A stretch of 64,000 nt of DNA from Bacteroidales bacterium (GCA_011045955.1 DSBV01000053.1:1-64000); one strand, 5' to 3'. Counted from the stretch's first letter, positions 53,496 to 62,800 are shown. Notes: generated from the sequence alone by a model not told the origin. Program-made: numbers and translations.

Positions 53496-54407
53496 TTAAA
53501 CCCAATTAGACTCTAATATTTCACCCTGAATTCCAACGGTTATCACCTTAATAGGAACCTTGCGTTTTGCCTGTTCCATGGCCATTTGGGCTAATTGTAA
53601 AAGCCCGCCGCAGCAGGGGACCTCCATTTTCATCACAGTGATGGTGTCAACCTGAGCATCGTCAATTAGAGCAGTAATCTTCTCTACATACGATTCCTTG
53701 TTTGAGTCGAGCTTAGGGCAGGCAATGGCAAGGGTTTTCCCTTTAAGGTGTTGGCTATGGAAGTTGCCAAGGCTAAACGCCACGCAGTTGGCGGCAAGTA
53801 AAAGGTTCGATCCCCTGAAATGTGCTGAGTGTGAATTGATAAGGTGAAGCTGAACCGGCCAATGCGTTAGCTCCGACTTCCCCGAAACCATGCTCTCGGA
53901 ACTGGCACTAACATTTGCAAAACTTTGGGCTGCAGAACCAGCGCAGCCTCCACCATGATGGTGCATGGGTTGGGGCTTTGTCTTAGGCCCATTGGTACCG
54001 CATCCACAGGTATCCTTTGTGTGGTTATGCACAGCCTGCAGCACCTCATCGACACTGAACGAGAGTTTGTCACGATTGGCAAGCAGCCACTCAACGCCTT
54101 GGTGTAAATACTCCTTTTCGTTGTAATCTTTGAGGTGTTTTAAGTGAGCAATTACGGTATTTTTACCATTAGCAACCATTTTGCTTATGGTATGCACTTC
54201 ATCGTAGGGGGCAGCTTCACGATGTTCATTGGTAATCGCACCCTCGGGACATTCGCCTATGCAGGCACCCAATCCATCGCACATCAGCTCGCTGATTAGA
54301 ACAGCCTTGCCATCGATGAGCTGGAGAGCACCCTCGTGGCAACCGCTGACACATAGTCCGCATCCGTTGCGCTTATCCCTGTCAATTGTAATAATATCAC
54401 GCTTCGT
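53496..54407 (-). CDS. 4Fe-4S protein upstream of hcp, with lost start codon and lost cluster Cys
   Basis: The open frame contains two 4Fe-4S sites, a GCGTNG/HHHGGGC metal-rich stretch and a C-terminal domain with EVPCCGGLLQLAQMA. In relatives the protein begins about M-K-R-D-I-I-T-I-D with cluster motif C-N-G-C-G-L-C. Here the Met position is ACG (54407-54405) and the first Cys is Arg (CGC, 54371-54369), leaving RNGCGLCVSGC. Both are single T-to-C changes. The first ATG (54284) would remove the first cluster entirely. Co-oriented with hcp and probably its electron donor or partner. I annotate from the ACG codon as the ancestral start. Confidence 0.7.
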   Translation of the reverse strand, partial: TKRDIITIDRDKRNGCGLCVSGCHEGALQLIDGKAVLISELMCDGLGACIGECPEGAITNEHREAAPYDEVHTISKMVANGKNTVIAHLKHLKDYNEKEYLHQGVEWLLANRDKLSFSVDEVLQAVHNHTKDTCGCGTNGPKTKPQPMHHHGGGCAGSAAQSFANVSASSESMVSGKSELTHWPVQLHLINSHSAHFRGSNLLLAANCVAFSLGNFHSQHLKGKTLAIACPKLDSNKESYVEKITALIDDAQVDTITVMKMEVPCCGGLLQLAQMAMEQAKRKVPIKVITVGIQGEILESNWV

Positions 54408-54458
54408 GTCTATTTGTTTTTAATTGTTATCAAATTGGGTTGATTCGTTTTTCTGTGA

Positions 54459-54466
54459 CAAAAGTA
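54459..54466 (-). promoter_or_regulatory. -7 element of the 4Fe-4S/hcp operon
   Basis: TACTTTTG on the minus strand, exact consensus. Predicted RNA start near 54452. Confidence 0.65.
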
Positions 54467-54487
54467 GGCCAACCCCACTCCGCGAAT

Positions 54488-54503
54488 TGTAACATATGTT
54501 ACA
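54488..54503. promoter_or_regulatory. Palindromic operator of the hcp operon
   Basis: TGTAACATATGTTACA, a perfect 16-bp palindrome centred about 43 bases upstream of the predicted RNA start, the classical activator position for CRP/FNR-family regulators. The half site differs from the TTGAT type, so another family member (for example an NO-responsive one) may bind. Confidence 0.65.
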
Positions 54504-54532
54504 CGCGGTGCGGTTTTTTGGAGTTTTGAGGG

Positions 54533-54546
54533 TTGATATATATCAA
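54533..54546. promoter_or_regulatory. FNR/CRP-type palindrome, distal site of the hcp operon
   Basis: TTGATATATATCAA, exactly TTGAT-N4-ATCAA, about 87 bases upstream of the predicted RNA start and 44 bases from the TGTAAC palindrome. Confidence 0.55.
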
Positions 54547-54589
54547 TACTGATTGTTGTGAAAGGATTTTGGTACTTGCAAATTTGGGT

Positions 54590-55154
54590 AGTTTCTAGTG
54601 TAGAGTCTAGGGGTACTTGAAGTTTAATAGTTGAGGGGGTGAAGGAGGTGCTGGCCATACGTATTCTCAAGTAGTGTGTTGGGTATCTTTGCGCCTCCTG
54701 TCGTTCCAAGTCCCGATATATCGGGATAGACTGTGTTGAGGAATCTCATTAAAAACGGATAGAAGGTAAGAAGAGATGCTTCGACGTTGTTCAGCATGAC
54801 ATGAGGGCTAAATACTGTTTTTTTACTATCAACCAACAGCGCCTCCTGTCATTCCGAGCATCTGCAAGGAATCTCAATTGAATAGGATTGAAGGGGAAAA
54901 GCGATGCTTCGGCTGAGCCCAGAATGATATGAGATGACGGGGCACAAGCCATCCATCAATCGTCAGCTATCAACTCAATTACCATCACAGAGTTACACAG
55001 AGTTTAACACAGAGTTTCACAGTGAAAATCCATTTAATCTGTGTCATCTGTGTTCCATTACCAAGCACCAAACCCTGGTCTACCAATAACCATCAACCAA
55101 CAACTAGCCTTATCCCCTTATTTCCCCTGCGAGCACTTACCCCTTACTGAGTTG
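54590..55154. repeat. Gene-free region with dispersed repeats
   Basis: About 560 bases without a gene. Two copies of the cgcctcctgtc(a/g)ttcc...ggaatctca repeat (54691-54760 and 54840-54880), each followed by a aaggg/gaagagatgcttcg segment; a 16-bp palindrome TCCCGATATATCGGGA (54711-54726) inside the first; and a microarray of cacagagtttaacacagag words (54986-55060). Frames here are short and without relatives. Confidence 0.6.
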
Positions 55155-56567
55155 CTATTTCAACTCTTCCTCTAAAATTTTTTCGAGCGTTTCAACACTT
55201 ATTCGCTTGGCCAGAATCTTTTTGTTCTTGTCCAGAACATAAATTACAGGTGTGGCATAAATATCGTAAAGGTTGCGGAAGTTTGAACTAAACGTGGGAT
55301 CCCAAACGTTAATCCAGTTCATTTGGTTTTTATTAATATACTCCATCCATTTTGGCTGATCGCCTTGGGTATAAACCGCAAAAACTTCGATTCCGTTACC
55401 TTTATACTTTTCGTAAGTTTTTTTGAGTTCAGGTGTTACCTTTTTGCAATGGCTGCAATCCGGATCCCAGAAGTAAACAACTGTAACCCTGGCTTTAATA
55501 TCACTTAACCGGTAATATTTGCCGTTAGGGTTTGGGAGCCAAAGGTCAGGGGCAACATTGCCAATAATATTGGGTTTAATAGCTTTTACCCGCTCGGCAA
55601 TTTTGTCGAGTAGTTTTTGATCGGCCCACCAGGCTTGACCGCCCAGGTAGTACTTTTCGGCAACGGCAACAAACACTCCATCCATCCCCATTCGGTCGGA
55701 GGTTTGGAACTTGTTGGTGAGGGTCGAAAGCACATACTGGAACATCTCCCTGTTGGCTTTTGCCTTTTCAATAAGATCGATGGCTGCTGGAATAATGCTA
55801 TCGGGCATGGGCAAAATAACTCTATCGAAGTAAACGTTTATTTTGCTCTCCAGTATAGGTGTTCGCAGTAAGCGGGCATCGGAAAAATCGATATTGTCAA
55901 AGTAGTGATAGCGGTTAAAGTTATAGTTGTGAGCCCAAACCAGTGAATCGTATTTTGGAGCATCTTTGGGAAAGTTGCTTTTGGGGATTTCTACATTCCT
56001 CATAGCATTAATAACGGCTGCAAGCAGTGTCCCCTTATACTTGGTCTCTACCTCATCCCAGTAGGCCATCACCTTGCTATTTAGATCATTCATTTTTTCA
56101 CGAATTGCATTGGCCTTGACGGTATCGGATAACGATTCCTTTAACTGTTCTGAAAGTTCCTTGCTTTGTTTCTGCATATCAATCATGAAACGCTGGTACT
56201 GAATGAATCCTTCGTTCTCAGGTGAGTTACTAAATTTTAGGTTATCGAGCAGGTTGTCTTTACTGGTGCTAACAGTAAATCTTTGATTCTTGTCAATAAG
56301 AACCTCGAAGTAGTTCTTTTCGGGTAGAATTACCAGGTAAATACCACCGGGCAAAAGGGTGTCGCCTTCAAAAACAGCAATTCCTTTGGCGTTAACTGTT
56401 GTGGTATCCTTAACATACTTCTTTTCGCCAAAGTGATAGCCCAAAAGTAAATCGCCTTGGGATAATCCATCAATTTTAACCTCAATCCTATAGCCATTCT
56501 TCTGTGCAAAAGCATTAGCAAGCATCAAAAAAAACATCGAGATTGCAAGCAGATATATCTTCTTCAT
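55155..56567 (-). CDS. TlpA-like thiol-disulfide protein with DUF4369 domain
   Basis: A 470-residue periplasmic protein with a signal peptide (IYLLAISMFFLMLANAFAQ). Residues ~25-120 form a DUF4369 beta domain, a helical middle domain follows (DUF5106-like), and residues ~325-470 are a TlpA/AhpC-type thioredoxin domain with WDPDCSHCKKVTPEL (CSHC active site) and ATPVIYVLD (cis-Pro). Such proteins are abundant in Bacteroidota and handle disulfides or haem-protein maturation in the envelope; the client is unknown. Confidence 0.9.
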   Translation of the reverse strand: MKKIYLLAISMFFLMLANAFAQKNGYRIEVKIDGLSQGDLLLGYHFGEKKYVKDTTTVNAKGIAVFEGDTLLPGGIYLVILPEKNYFEVLIDKNQRFTVSTSKDNLLDNLKFSNSPENEGFIQYQRFMIDMQKQSKELSEQLKESLSDTVKANAIREKMNDLNSKVMAYWDEVETKYKGTLLAAVINAMRNVEIPKSNFPKDAPKYDSLVWAHNYNFNRYHYFDNIDFSDARLLRTPILESKINVYFDRVILPMPDSIIPAAIDLIEKAKANREMFQYVLSTLTNKFQTSDRMGMDGVFVAVAEKYYLGGQAWWADQKLLDKIAERVKAIKPNIIGNVAPDLWLPNPNGKYYRLSDIKARVTVVYFWDPDCSHCKKVTPELKKTYEKYKGNGIEVFAVYTQGDQPKWMEYINKNQMNWINVWDPTFSSNFRNLYDIYATPVIYVLDKNKKILAKRISVETLEKILEEELK

Positions 56568-56597
56568 AGTCCTTTAAATTTTCATGAAAACAATAAA

Positions 56598-56605
56598 CAA
56601 AGTTA
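56598..56605 (-). promoter_or_regulatory. -7 element of the 56567 gene
   Basis: TAACTTTG on the minus strand, exact consensus, 30 bases before the ATG. Confidence 0.55.
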
Positions 56606-56696
56606 GCATTTTTGAATTGAGTCGATATTGACACTACTGAATTTCAACAAAAATAAGCCTTGTTTTGTTAGAGTATCAAATTAGATACCAAATTTG

Positions 56697-58709
56697 ATGG
56701 ATAATTGGAAAGATACCCGCCCAAACCGATTGGTACGCGAGGTTAGCCCTTACCTTCTGCAACATGCCTACAACTCTGTGGACTGGTTCCCATGGGGCGA
56801 GGAGGCTTTTGAAAAAGCAAAAAACGAAAATAAGCTTTTGCTGATAAGCATTGGTTACAGCAGCTGCCACTGGTGCCATGTAATGGAGCACGAATCGTTT
56901 TCGGACCTAAAGGTGGCAAAAGTTATGAACGACCGTTATGTTTGTATTAAGGTTGACCGTGAGGAACGCCCCGATGTTGATCAGATTTACATGAATGCTG
57001 TGCAAATCATTACCCGCCGAGGCGGATGGCCACTAAATTGCTTTGCCTTACCCGATGGCCGCCCGGTTTACGGTGGCACCTACTTCTCAAAGGAGAATTG
57101 GCTTAGCATTCTGGAGAGCCTCGATGAAACATGGAAAAATGAACCTCAGCGCATTTACGAGGTTGCCGATGAGCTGGCCGAGGGGATTGCTAACACTGAG
57201 ATTATTAGGGTTAAGGCAGATGTCAGTAACGTTAACCTGAATGCCGTTTTAGTAGAAAACCTCAACTCCTGCTTCAACCAACTCGACTTTAAGCTGGGAG
57301 GCACCCTGGGTGCACCCAAGTTCCCCATGCCTGGTTTACTGAAATACCTGCTGATAACCGGGCAACACTCCCAGCGAAAGGACTTACTCGCCTTTATCGA
57401 TACTACCCTTGAGCGAATGGCCAACGGCGGCATATACGACCACGTTGGCGGTGGATTTTTCCGCTACTCGGTCGATGCAAAGTGGTTTGTCCCCCACTTT
57501 GAAAAGATGCTCTACGATAATGCCCAGCTAATTGAGGTTTACGCCCTGGCCTATAGGCTCAACCCAAATCCTTTGTATAGGAGAGTGGTTGAGGAGACTA
57601 TAACCTTTGTTGAGCGTCAACTTCTATCGTCAACTGGTGGTTTTTTCAGCGCACTCGATGCCGATACGGCTGGTCTTGAGGGTGGTTATTACACCTGGGG
57701 GAAAAGCGAAGTTGAGCCTATTTTAGGTTACGACTTAGAACTTTTCTGTGTAGCTTACGGTATTACCCCTACTGGCAACTGGGAGAACACCAATATACTA
57801 TACCGCTCCCTTACCAACACTCAGCTCTCAAGCCTATTTGGCCTGCCAGAAGGCGAGGTTGATTACAGACTCAAAGTTAGCCTATCAAAACTCAAGAACC
57901 ATAGGGATTTTCGAGTACCTCCCCTTGTTGATGATAAAATTATCACATCGTGGAATGGTTTGATGGTTTCGGCCCTTACCACTGCATTCATAACCTTTGG
58001 TAACGATAAATACCTTCAACTTGCCCTTTCAACCGCTAACTATTTGGTAGATAATCACGTTAATGACGACTGGACTCTTAGCCGAATTGCATGTAAAGGG
58101 AAGGTTTATGGTATAGCATTGCTCGACGATTACGCTTACACTATCAATGCTTTTCTAAACCTCTTTCAAATCACTAAGAATACACTATGGAAAAATTATT
58201 CTTTTGATCTTGCACAGAAATCAAAGGATGTATTCTTCGACATCAACTCTGAAATGTTCTTCTACACTCCGGCCAGCACAGAACTAATTACCCGTAAAAT
58301 GGAGCTGATGGACGGTGTTATGCCATCGGCTTCGGCTGTAATGGTAAGTAACCTCATTGCACTCGCAGAGCACGATACTAGCAGTGAGTATGGCGCAATT
58401 GCCTTGCAGATGATTGCTAACGTGGGTAACCATATCAGGCAGGGTAATGTTTTTGTTCATACTTGGGCATTACAGCTATTGAGGAACATTCTGCCAGTTG
58501 CTGAAATTAAGGTAAATGGCGATGATATGAATGCTACCGAGATGTTGATAGTTTCAAAATTGATTTACCCTAAGCTAAAATTCGAGCAGTCAACGGAAAT
58601 ACCAAACAAGTACCTGCTCTGCATAGGAAATACCTGCCAGTCGCCTACCGATAATTTCGAAGATATTGTAAAGTGGACTAACGCTATTAGCTATGAGTAC
58701 TATGTTTAG
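56697..58709 (+). CDS. YyaL/SSP411-type protein (DUF255 thioredoxin-like + (alpha/alpha)6 barrel)
   Basis: About 670 residues. The N-terminal DUF255 domain is thioredoxin-like, with [20 protein letters not shown] (CHWC) and [14 protein letters not shown]. The rest is a six-hairpin glycosidase-like toroid with [45 protein letters not shown] and [14 protein letters not shown]. Family members are cytoplasmic and conserved up to humans (SPATA20) but their reaction is not established. I start at ATG 56697, one codon after an in-frame TTG. Divergent from the TlpA-like gene. Confidence 0.9.
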   Translation: MDNWKDTRPNRLVREVSPYLLQHAYNSVDWFPWGEEAFEKAKNENKLLLISIGYSSCHWCHVMEHESFSDLKVAKVMNDRYVCIKVDREERPDVDQIYMNAVQIITRRGGWPLNCFALPDGRPVYGGTYFSKENWLSILESLDETWKNEPQRIYEVADELAEGIANTEIIRVKADVSNVNLNAVLVENLNSCFNQLDFKLGGTLGAPKFPMPGLLKYLLITGQHSQRKDLLAFIDTTLERMANGGIYDHVGGGFFRYSVDAKWFVPHFEKMLYDNAQLIEVYALAYRLNPNPLYRRVVEETITFVERQLLSSTGGFFSALDADTAGLEGGYYTWGKSEVEPILGYDLELFCVAYGITPTGNWENTNILYRSLTNTQLSSLFGLPEGEVDYRLKVSLSKLKNHRDFRVPPLVDDKIITSWNGLMVSALTTAFITFGNDKYLQLALSTANYLVDNHVNDDWTLSRIACKGKVYGIALLDDYAYTINAFLNLFQITKNTLWKNYSFDLAQKSKDVFFDINSEMFFYTPASTELITRKMELMDGVMPSASAVMVSNLIALAEHDTSSEYGAIALQMIANVGNHIRQGNVFVHTWALQLLRNILPVAEIKVNGDDMNATEMLIVSKLIYPKLKFEQSTEIPNKYLLCIGNTCQSPTDNFEDIVKWTNAISYEYYV

Positions 58710-58820
58710 TTGGAACGCATAAAGCGCCTTGGTTGCTTTGTTTTAGAATTAAATCTCCTGTATCAATCGTTCTTTTTTAGTTTCAAAGATTTGTCCTAAT
58801 TTTATTGAAAATTTCATCGA

Positions 58821-60560
58821 ATGGCGTACTCGTTTGATTCCTATAGGGTAGAAATTCTTCAGAGGCCTTTTGTTCGCTCCGACGGTTTTACCTCAAAGCA
58901 AAGTGCAAAAATTGAACTGTTCAATAGCAAGGGTGTTCCAATAACAACATTATGTTTGGGAGCCCCCGATATGGCCGAAGTTTACGAGCGTATAGGAAGG
59001 ATGGAACCCATTAACCTTGATTACTGCTACATTCAGGGGTTCTCTACGCTTGCCTGCAAGCGATACTTGCAAATTGACAAATCGCAACCTTTACCTATTG
59101 CTCAGTTTGCAGCCTGCCATAGTTTCTTCGATTCGCCAGTGAGTATCGATTTGTCGTTATCGCATACCGATAATGAATTTGTTATTGATGAATCGTACGT
59201 GGTAACCGAACTTTTCGATTTTCACCTGTCGCAGTTTTTTGGTTCGTTCCGTTTAACCAATTGTTTTTTAAAAGCGGCCAAGAGTAATTTTACCCAGGCC
59301 CAGTTTAAAGGGGATCAGGTTTCGTTCAAGAACAGTATATTCGATGAAGGGGTTAAGGATTTTCAGGACACCTCATTTGGTGGAGGTGAGGCCATTTTTA
59401 CTAATGTTGATTTTGGCGATGGCGATGTATCGTTCATTAATGCTAAGTTCAATAACTCCGATGTCGATTTTAGGGTGTGCCGGTTCGGCAAAGGCAAGGT
59501 CGATTTTCACTATGCCCGATTTGGCGGGGGTGGGGTATCGTTTGAACGAGTTGACTTTGGCAGCGGACGAGTCGATTTTCGTGCTGCCGAGTTTCATGCT
59601 GGCCGAACATCGTTTAACCGTGCCTCATTCCATGAGGGTGAACTGAACTTTGAGGGCGCTGAAACGCCTAATGGGAAGCTTACTTTTAAGCGTACTGCTT
59701 TTGGTAATGTTACCCTAATATTTGATTTATACCAGGGGGCAAATTCCGAAATCATTTTTGAGCGTTCTTTATTTAGTCAAAAAATGAGTTTTTTCGAGGC
59801 GCAACTTGGTAAGCTAATTTTTTCCGATTGTCAGTTTAATTCTACAGTTAACCTGCATGTAAAGCAGAGCGGCGAAATTAGTGTGGCTGGCTGTACCATT
59901 CGCGATATAGTTGAATTTTATACCCATGGCTATCCGCCCAGTATCAGCAGCTTAAACCTTGCAGGTGTTCGATTGCTTGGCCAGATCTATATTGATTGGG
60001 ATGCCAATGGGGTTCGTAACCTGATTTACTCTCAGGGTTGCTCTACCGTTGACGAGAAGGCTGAACAGTTTCGAATTCTCAAGGAAAACTTTAACGCCTT
60101 GGGCAAGTACGACGAGGAAGATGCTGCCTACGTTGAATTTAAACGATGCCATATGAAAGCATTGCTCTTGAACTCAAATAAGCAGGGCAGGATGGGACAT
60201 ATAATCAATAGGGTTATCTATGGGGTAAAGAAACTGCTTTTCGATTATATGGGGCTTTTTGCCACCTCGCCGCAACGCGTAATTCTAAGCATATTGGTGG
60301 TTTACGTCGTATACAGCCTTCTCTACATTGCTATAATGGGGTTGGGTTGGGGGCATATTACTGCAACATCGGCCAGTGGCGACCAGCTAGGGGTGGTTGC
60401 CCGAGGTTTATACTTTAGCGTGGTTACCTTTTTCACCATTGGCTATGGCGATTTTGCACCATCAGGAATAGCAAGGTTTGTTGCGGGTACCGAGGGCTTC
60501 ATGGGGGTATTTCTGATGGCTTACTTTACAGTGGCCTTTGTGAGGAAGATACTCCGCTAA
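58821..60560 (+). CDS. Beta-solenoid (12-residue repeat) fused to a K+ channel pore
   Basis: 579 residues. Residues ~150-310 are at least ten 12-residue repeats of the type x-F-x-x-A-x-F-G-x-G-x-V (for example DFRVCRFGKGKV, DFHYARFGGGGV, SFERVDFGSGRV, SFNRASFHEGEL), related in shape to pentapeptide-repeat solenoids. A helical linker (EKAEQFRILKENFNALGKYDEEDAAY) leads to a two-helix pore module: helix ~487-510, selectivity filter TIGYGD (539-544) and a second helix to the C-terminus. The solenoid should lie in the cytoplasm and could gate or anchor the channel. Stands alone. Confidence 0.85.
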   Translation: MAYSFDSYRVEILQRPFVRSDGFTSKQSAKIELFNSKGVPITTLCLGAPDMAEVYERIGRMEPINLDYCYIQGFSTLACKRYLQIDKSQPLPIAQFAACHSFFDSPVSIDLSLSHTDNEFVIDESYVVTELFDFHLSQFFGSFRLTNCFLKAAKSNFTQAQFKGDQVSFKNSIFDEGVKDFQDTSFGGGEAIFTNVDFGDGDVSFINAKFNNSDVDFRVCRFGKGKVDFHYARFGGGGVSFERVDFGSGRVDFRAAEFHAGRTSFNRASFHEGELNFEGAETPNGKLTFKRTAFGNVTLIFDLYQGANSEIIFERSLFSQKMSFFEAQLGKLIFSDCQFNSTVNLHVKQSGEISVAGCTIRDIVEFYTHGYPPSISSLNLAGVRLLGQIYIDWDANGVRNLIYSQGCSTVDEKAEQFRILKENFNALGKYDEEDAAYVEFKRCHMKALLLNSNKQGRMGHIINRVIYGVKKLLFDYMGLFATSPQRVILSILVVYVVYSLLYIAIMGLGWGHITATSASGDQLGVVARGLYFSVVTFFTIGYGDFAPSGIARFVAGTEGFMGVFLMAYFTVAFVRKILR

Positions 60561-60574
60561 GGCTGTAGTGTATA

Positions 60575-60800
60575 GTGTACAGTGTTCAGCATGCAGTGGT
60601 GGGTAATGGGTGATTTTTGACGGTTGACGGTTGATGCTTGTAAGTATATGAGTGTCTATTTCGACTTATTCCGAGTATTCAGAGTATTCCGACTCATTCC
60701 CACTTAAAGTCATGCTTTTAACTTTTAACGTTTCACGGCTCACGTTTACCCTTAAGCCTTGAACCTTAAACCTTAAACCTTTATCCTTTATTCTTTATCC
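60575..60800. repeat. Degenerate word-like repeats between genes
   Basis: No gene. Runs of related short words: cagtgttcagcatgcagtgg, tgacggttgacggttga, attccgagtattcagagtattccgactcattcc, then ttaaccttt/cgtttcacggctcacgttt and cttgaaccttaaaccttaaacctttatcc. The same word families, some inverted, occur at 39428-39560 and 62470-62575. Confidence 0.6.
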
Positions 60801-60809
60801 TTGTATTGG

Positions 60810-61490
60810 CTACTCATCCTTTAACAGGTTTGGGCGTAAGCGTTTGGTTCGCTCAATGGCCTGCTCCATCTGCCACTTCTCTATCTCCTTGAAATTGCCT
60901 GAAAGTAAAATTTCGGGTACTTCCCACCCATTGAAATCTGCAGGCCGGGTGTAAGCCGGCGGAGCAAGTAGTCCGTCTTGGAACGAGTCGGTTAGCGCCG
61001 ATGTTTCATCGGAAAGCACACCTGGAACAAGGCGTACAACGCTATCAACTATAATGGCAGCGGCCAGCTCTCCACCCGATAGCACATAGTCGCCAATGGA
61101 TATTTCGCGGGTAATCAGGTGTTCGCGAACGCGGTGGTCAACCCCTTTATAATGGCCGCATAGTATAAGGATGTTTTCCTTGGTGCTTAGGGTGTTTGCA
61201 AGCCTTTGGGTGTAAGGCTCGCCATCGGGCGAGGTGTAAATTATCTCATCGTAATTTCTCTTGCTCTTTAGTTTTTCAATGGCTTTGTATATGGGCTCAA
61301 TCTTAAGCACCATACCGGCATCGGGACCAAAAGCATAATCGTCAACCGTGCGATGCTTGTCGGTGGTATAGTCGCGCAAATGGTGCAGGTTGATGCTTAC
61401 CAAGCCTTTCTTTTGCGCTCGTTTTATAATGGAATGGTTAAGCGGACTTTCTATTAGCTCAGGAAGAACGGTGATAATATCAATTCTCAT
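60810..61490 (-). CDS. trmD: tRNA (guanine37-N1)-methyltransferase
   Basis: Methylates G37 next to the anticodon of tRNAs reading CNN/GGG-type codons and prevents frameshifts. The 226-residue protein has the SPOUT trefoil-knot core: [31 protein letters not shown], and [30 protein letters not shown], which binds S-adenosylmethionine. The start at 61490 ([12 protein letters not shown]) is supported by a -7 box placing the RNA start near 61503, which excludes the longer frame from 61511. Leader of only about 13 bases. Confidence 0.95.
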   Translation of the reverse strand: MRIDIITVLPELIESPLNHSIIKRAQKKGLVSINLHHLRDYTTDKHRTVDDYAFGPDAGMVLKIEPIYKAIEKLKSKRNYDEIIYTSPDGEPYTQRLANTLSTKENILILCGHYKGVDHRVREHLITREISIGDYVLSGGELAAAIIVDSVVRLVPGVLSDETSALTDSFQDGLLAPPAYTRPADFNGWEVPEILLSGNFKEIEKWQMEQAIERTKRLRPNLLKDE

Positions 61491-61508
61491 ACACATGGCT
61501 TTATTCTG

Positions 61509-61516
61509 CAAAAGTA
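61509..61516 (-). promoter_or_regulatory. trmD: -7 element of trmD
   Basis: TACTTTTG on the minus strand, exact consensus, 18 bases before the trmD ATG. Confidence 0.6.
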
Positions 61517-61761
61517 CTAAAAAGTTAGTGACTGGAATTGGATTCTTAGTGCACTGGTTTCAGTAAGCATTGTCCACATTACTTTAAACCCTTAGGCAGA
61601 TCTCAAGTTAACGCTATGCAAGATTTTTCGATACGCTCATACGACATATTGGCATTAATTTTTGGGGTTTGAGTGACACAATGACACATTTTTCTTTGTG
61701 GCACGCTATTCGTTAATTGTTAAATGTGAATGTGAATATCAATTTTAAAAATGATAATACT

Positions 61762-62202
61762 ATGACACTGGTTCGTTTCTACAACCCACTTGCCTCAAGG
61801 AGGTCGGGGGTCGATATCGAAAGGATTTTCGATAATTTTGTGAGTTCAGCTAATGAAATGGCCCATGCCCAGCTCAGCTATCCTGCCGTAAATATCTATG
61901 AGGAGCCAGAGCGCTTCCGCTTGGAGGTTGCTGCCCCTGGCTAAAAAAAGGACGATTTTAAGGTAAGCATCGATAACGATATGCTTATGATAAGTGCTGA
62001 GAAACCGAATAATCCAGTTGAGGGCGAGGCATATACTCGATGCGAATTCCTTACTGGTTCATTTGAACGATCCTTTGTAGTTGGAAAAGTTATTGATACC
62101 AATAAGATTGATGCCCGGTATGAGAATGGCATTCTCACGGTTTCCCTTTCCAAACGCGACGAGGATAAGCCACAAAAACCACGAAGCATTAAAATTGACT
62201 GA
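61762..62202 (+). pseudogene. Hsp20 small heat-shock protein with in-frame TAA
   Basis: From ATG 61762 the frame reads MTLVRFYNPLASRRSG, IERIFDNFV, PAVNIYEEPERFRLEVAAPG, then TAA (61942-61944), then KKDDFKVSIDNDMLMISAEK and the alpha-crystallin end YENGILTVSLSKRDEDKPQ to 62202. Family members have APGL-K-K-D-D-F here, so TTA (Leu) to TAA is the single change needed. The alpha-crystallin domain is cut in half; the second part has no good start until Met 61981. The full protein would be 146 residues, a cytosolic ATP-independent chaperone. The structured repeat copy B follows 26 bases later. Confidence 0.82.
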
Positions 62203-62227
62203 CATACTCATGTTGTAAACCAAGATA

Positions 62228-62373
62228 GTCAGTAGAAACACAAAAATATACAAGTATCTTGTTTCTATTGATTTGTCGAGGTAATACACAACTTATCAAG
62301 AACTATTCATTCCGAATTTACGGAATGAATAGTTCTTGTTAGTCGATTCGTCAATTGGTTTCTTCAATTGACC
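62228..62373. repeat. Structured dispersed repeat, copy B
   Basis: Second copy of the element at 26391-26533. It has an 11-bp hairpin CAGTAGAAACA (62230-62240)/TGTTTCTATTG (62260-62270) with one G-U, a perfect 17-bp central inverted repeat AAGAACTATTCATTCCG (62298-62314)/CGGAATGAATAGTTCTT (62321-62337), and an 8-bp hairpin GTCAATTG/CAATTGAC (62350-62372 region). No T-run follows the central stem, so it is not a simple terminator. Confidence 0.8.
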
Positions 62374-62389
62374 GATTTGAGTTTATACT

Positions 62390-62590
62390 TTCCTCACTTT
62401 ATCTCCTTTCAATGAGATTTCTCGCTATCGCTCGAAATGACAAAGAGCGTAGGTCGTGTGACTAGTTAATCGTTTTTCGATTTCGTTTAACGGCTCACGG
62501 TTTCCGCTTGCCGTTTTAACTTCATCTAACTTCCATCACATTCCGCCTCATTCCGTCTCATTCCGATTCATCCCTCAAAAAAATATTTCT
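62390..62590. repeat. Degenerate word-like repeats
   Basis: tttctcgctatcgctcgaaatgac (62410-62440) is the remnant of the cctgtcattccgagc...ggaatctc family. 62470-62515 has tttcgtttaacggctcacggtttc, the inverse of the gtgaaccgttaaacg words at 39535 and 42820. 62524-62570 repeats cattccgcctcattccgtctcattccgattc. No gene. Confidence 0.6.
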
Positions 62591-62644
62591 GCCTCTCCAT
62601 TCTTATTGGTTTGGTTGAAATGGTATTTGGAGTAAATATTATTC

Positions 62645-62676
62645 AGCCCGAATTCCTTTATATTCGGGCTTTTTTG
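62645..62676 (+). terminator. Intrinsic terminator
   Basis: AGCCCGAAT (62645-62653) pairs with ATTCGGGCT (62662-62670) across an 8-base loop, followed by TTTTT. It lies upstream of the DUF349 gene with no coding gene directly before it; it may end a transcript running from hsp20 and the repeat. Confidence 0.8.
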
Positions 62677-62800
62677 TTTTGCAAGTCTATTATTCTTTAT
62701 TCTTTTACGTTAATTTGTTTGCGTTACGCCCGATTATATGTAATTTCGTTGGCAAAAATTTTTAAATACTGCTGATTTTTAAACGGTTAAGTTTTGAACT

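Noticed and set aside
54684-54691. TATCTTTG box in the 54.6-kb noncoding region
   Set aside because: No gene or RNA follows; it sits in repeat sequence and has no -33 element.
54410-54709. 99-codon minus-strand frame upstream of the hcp operon
   Set aside because: It covers the promoter, both palindromes and repeat DNA; the regulatory reading explains the region better.
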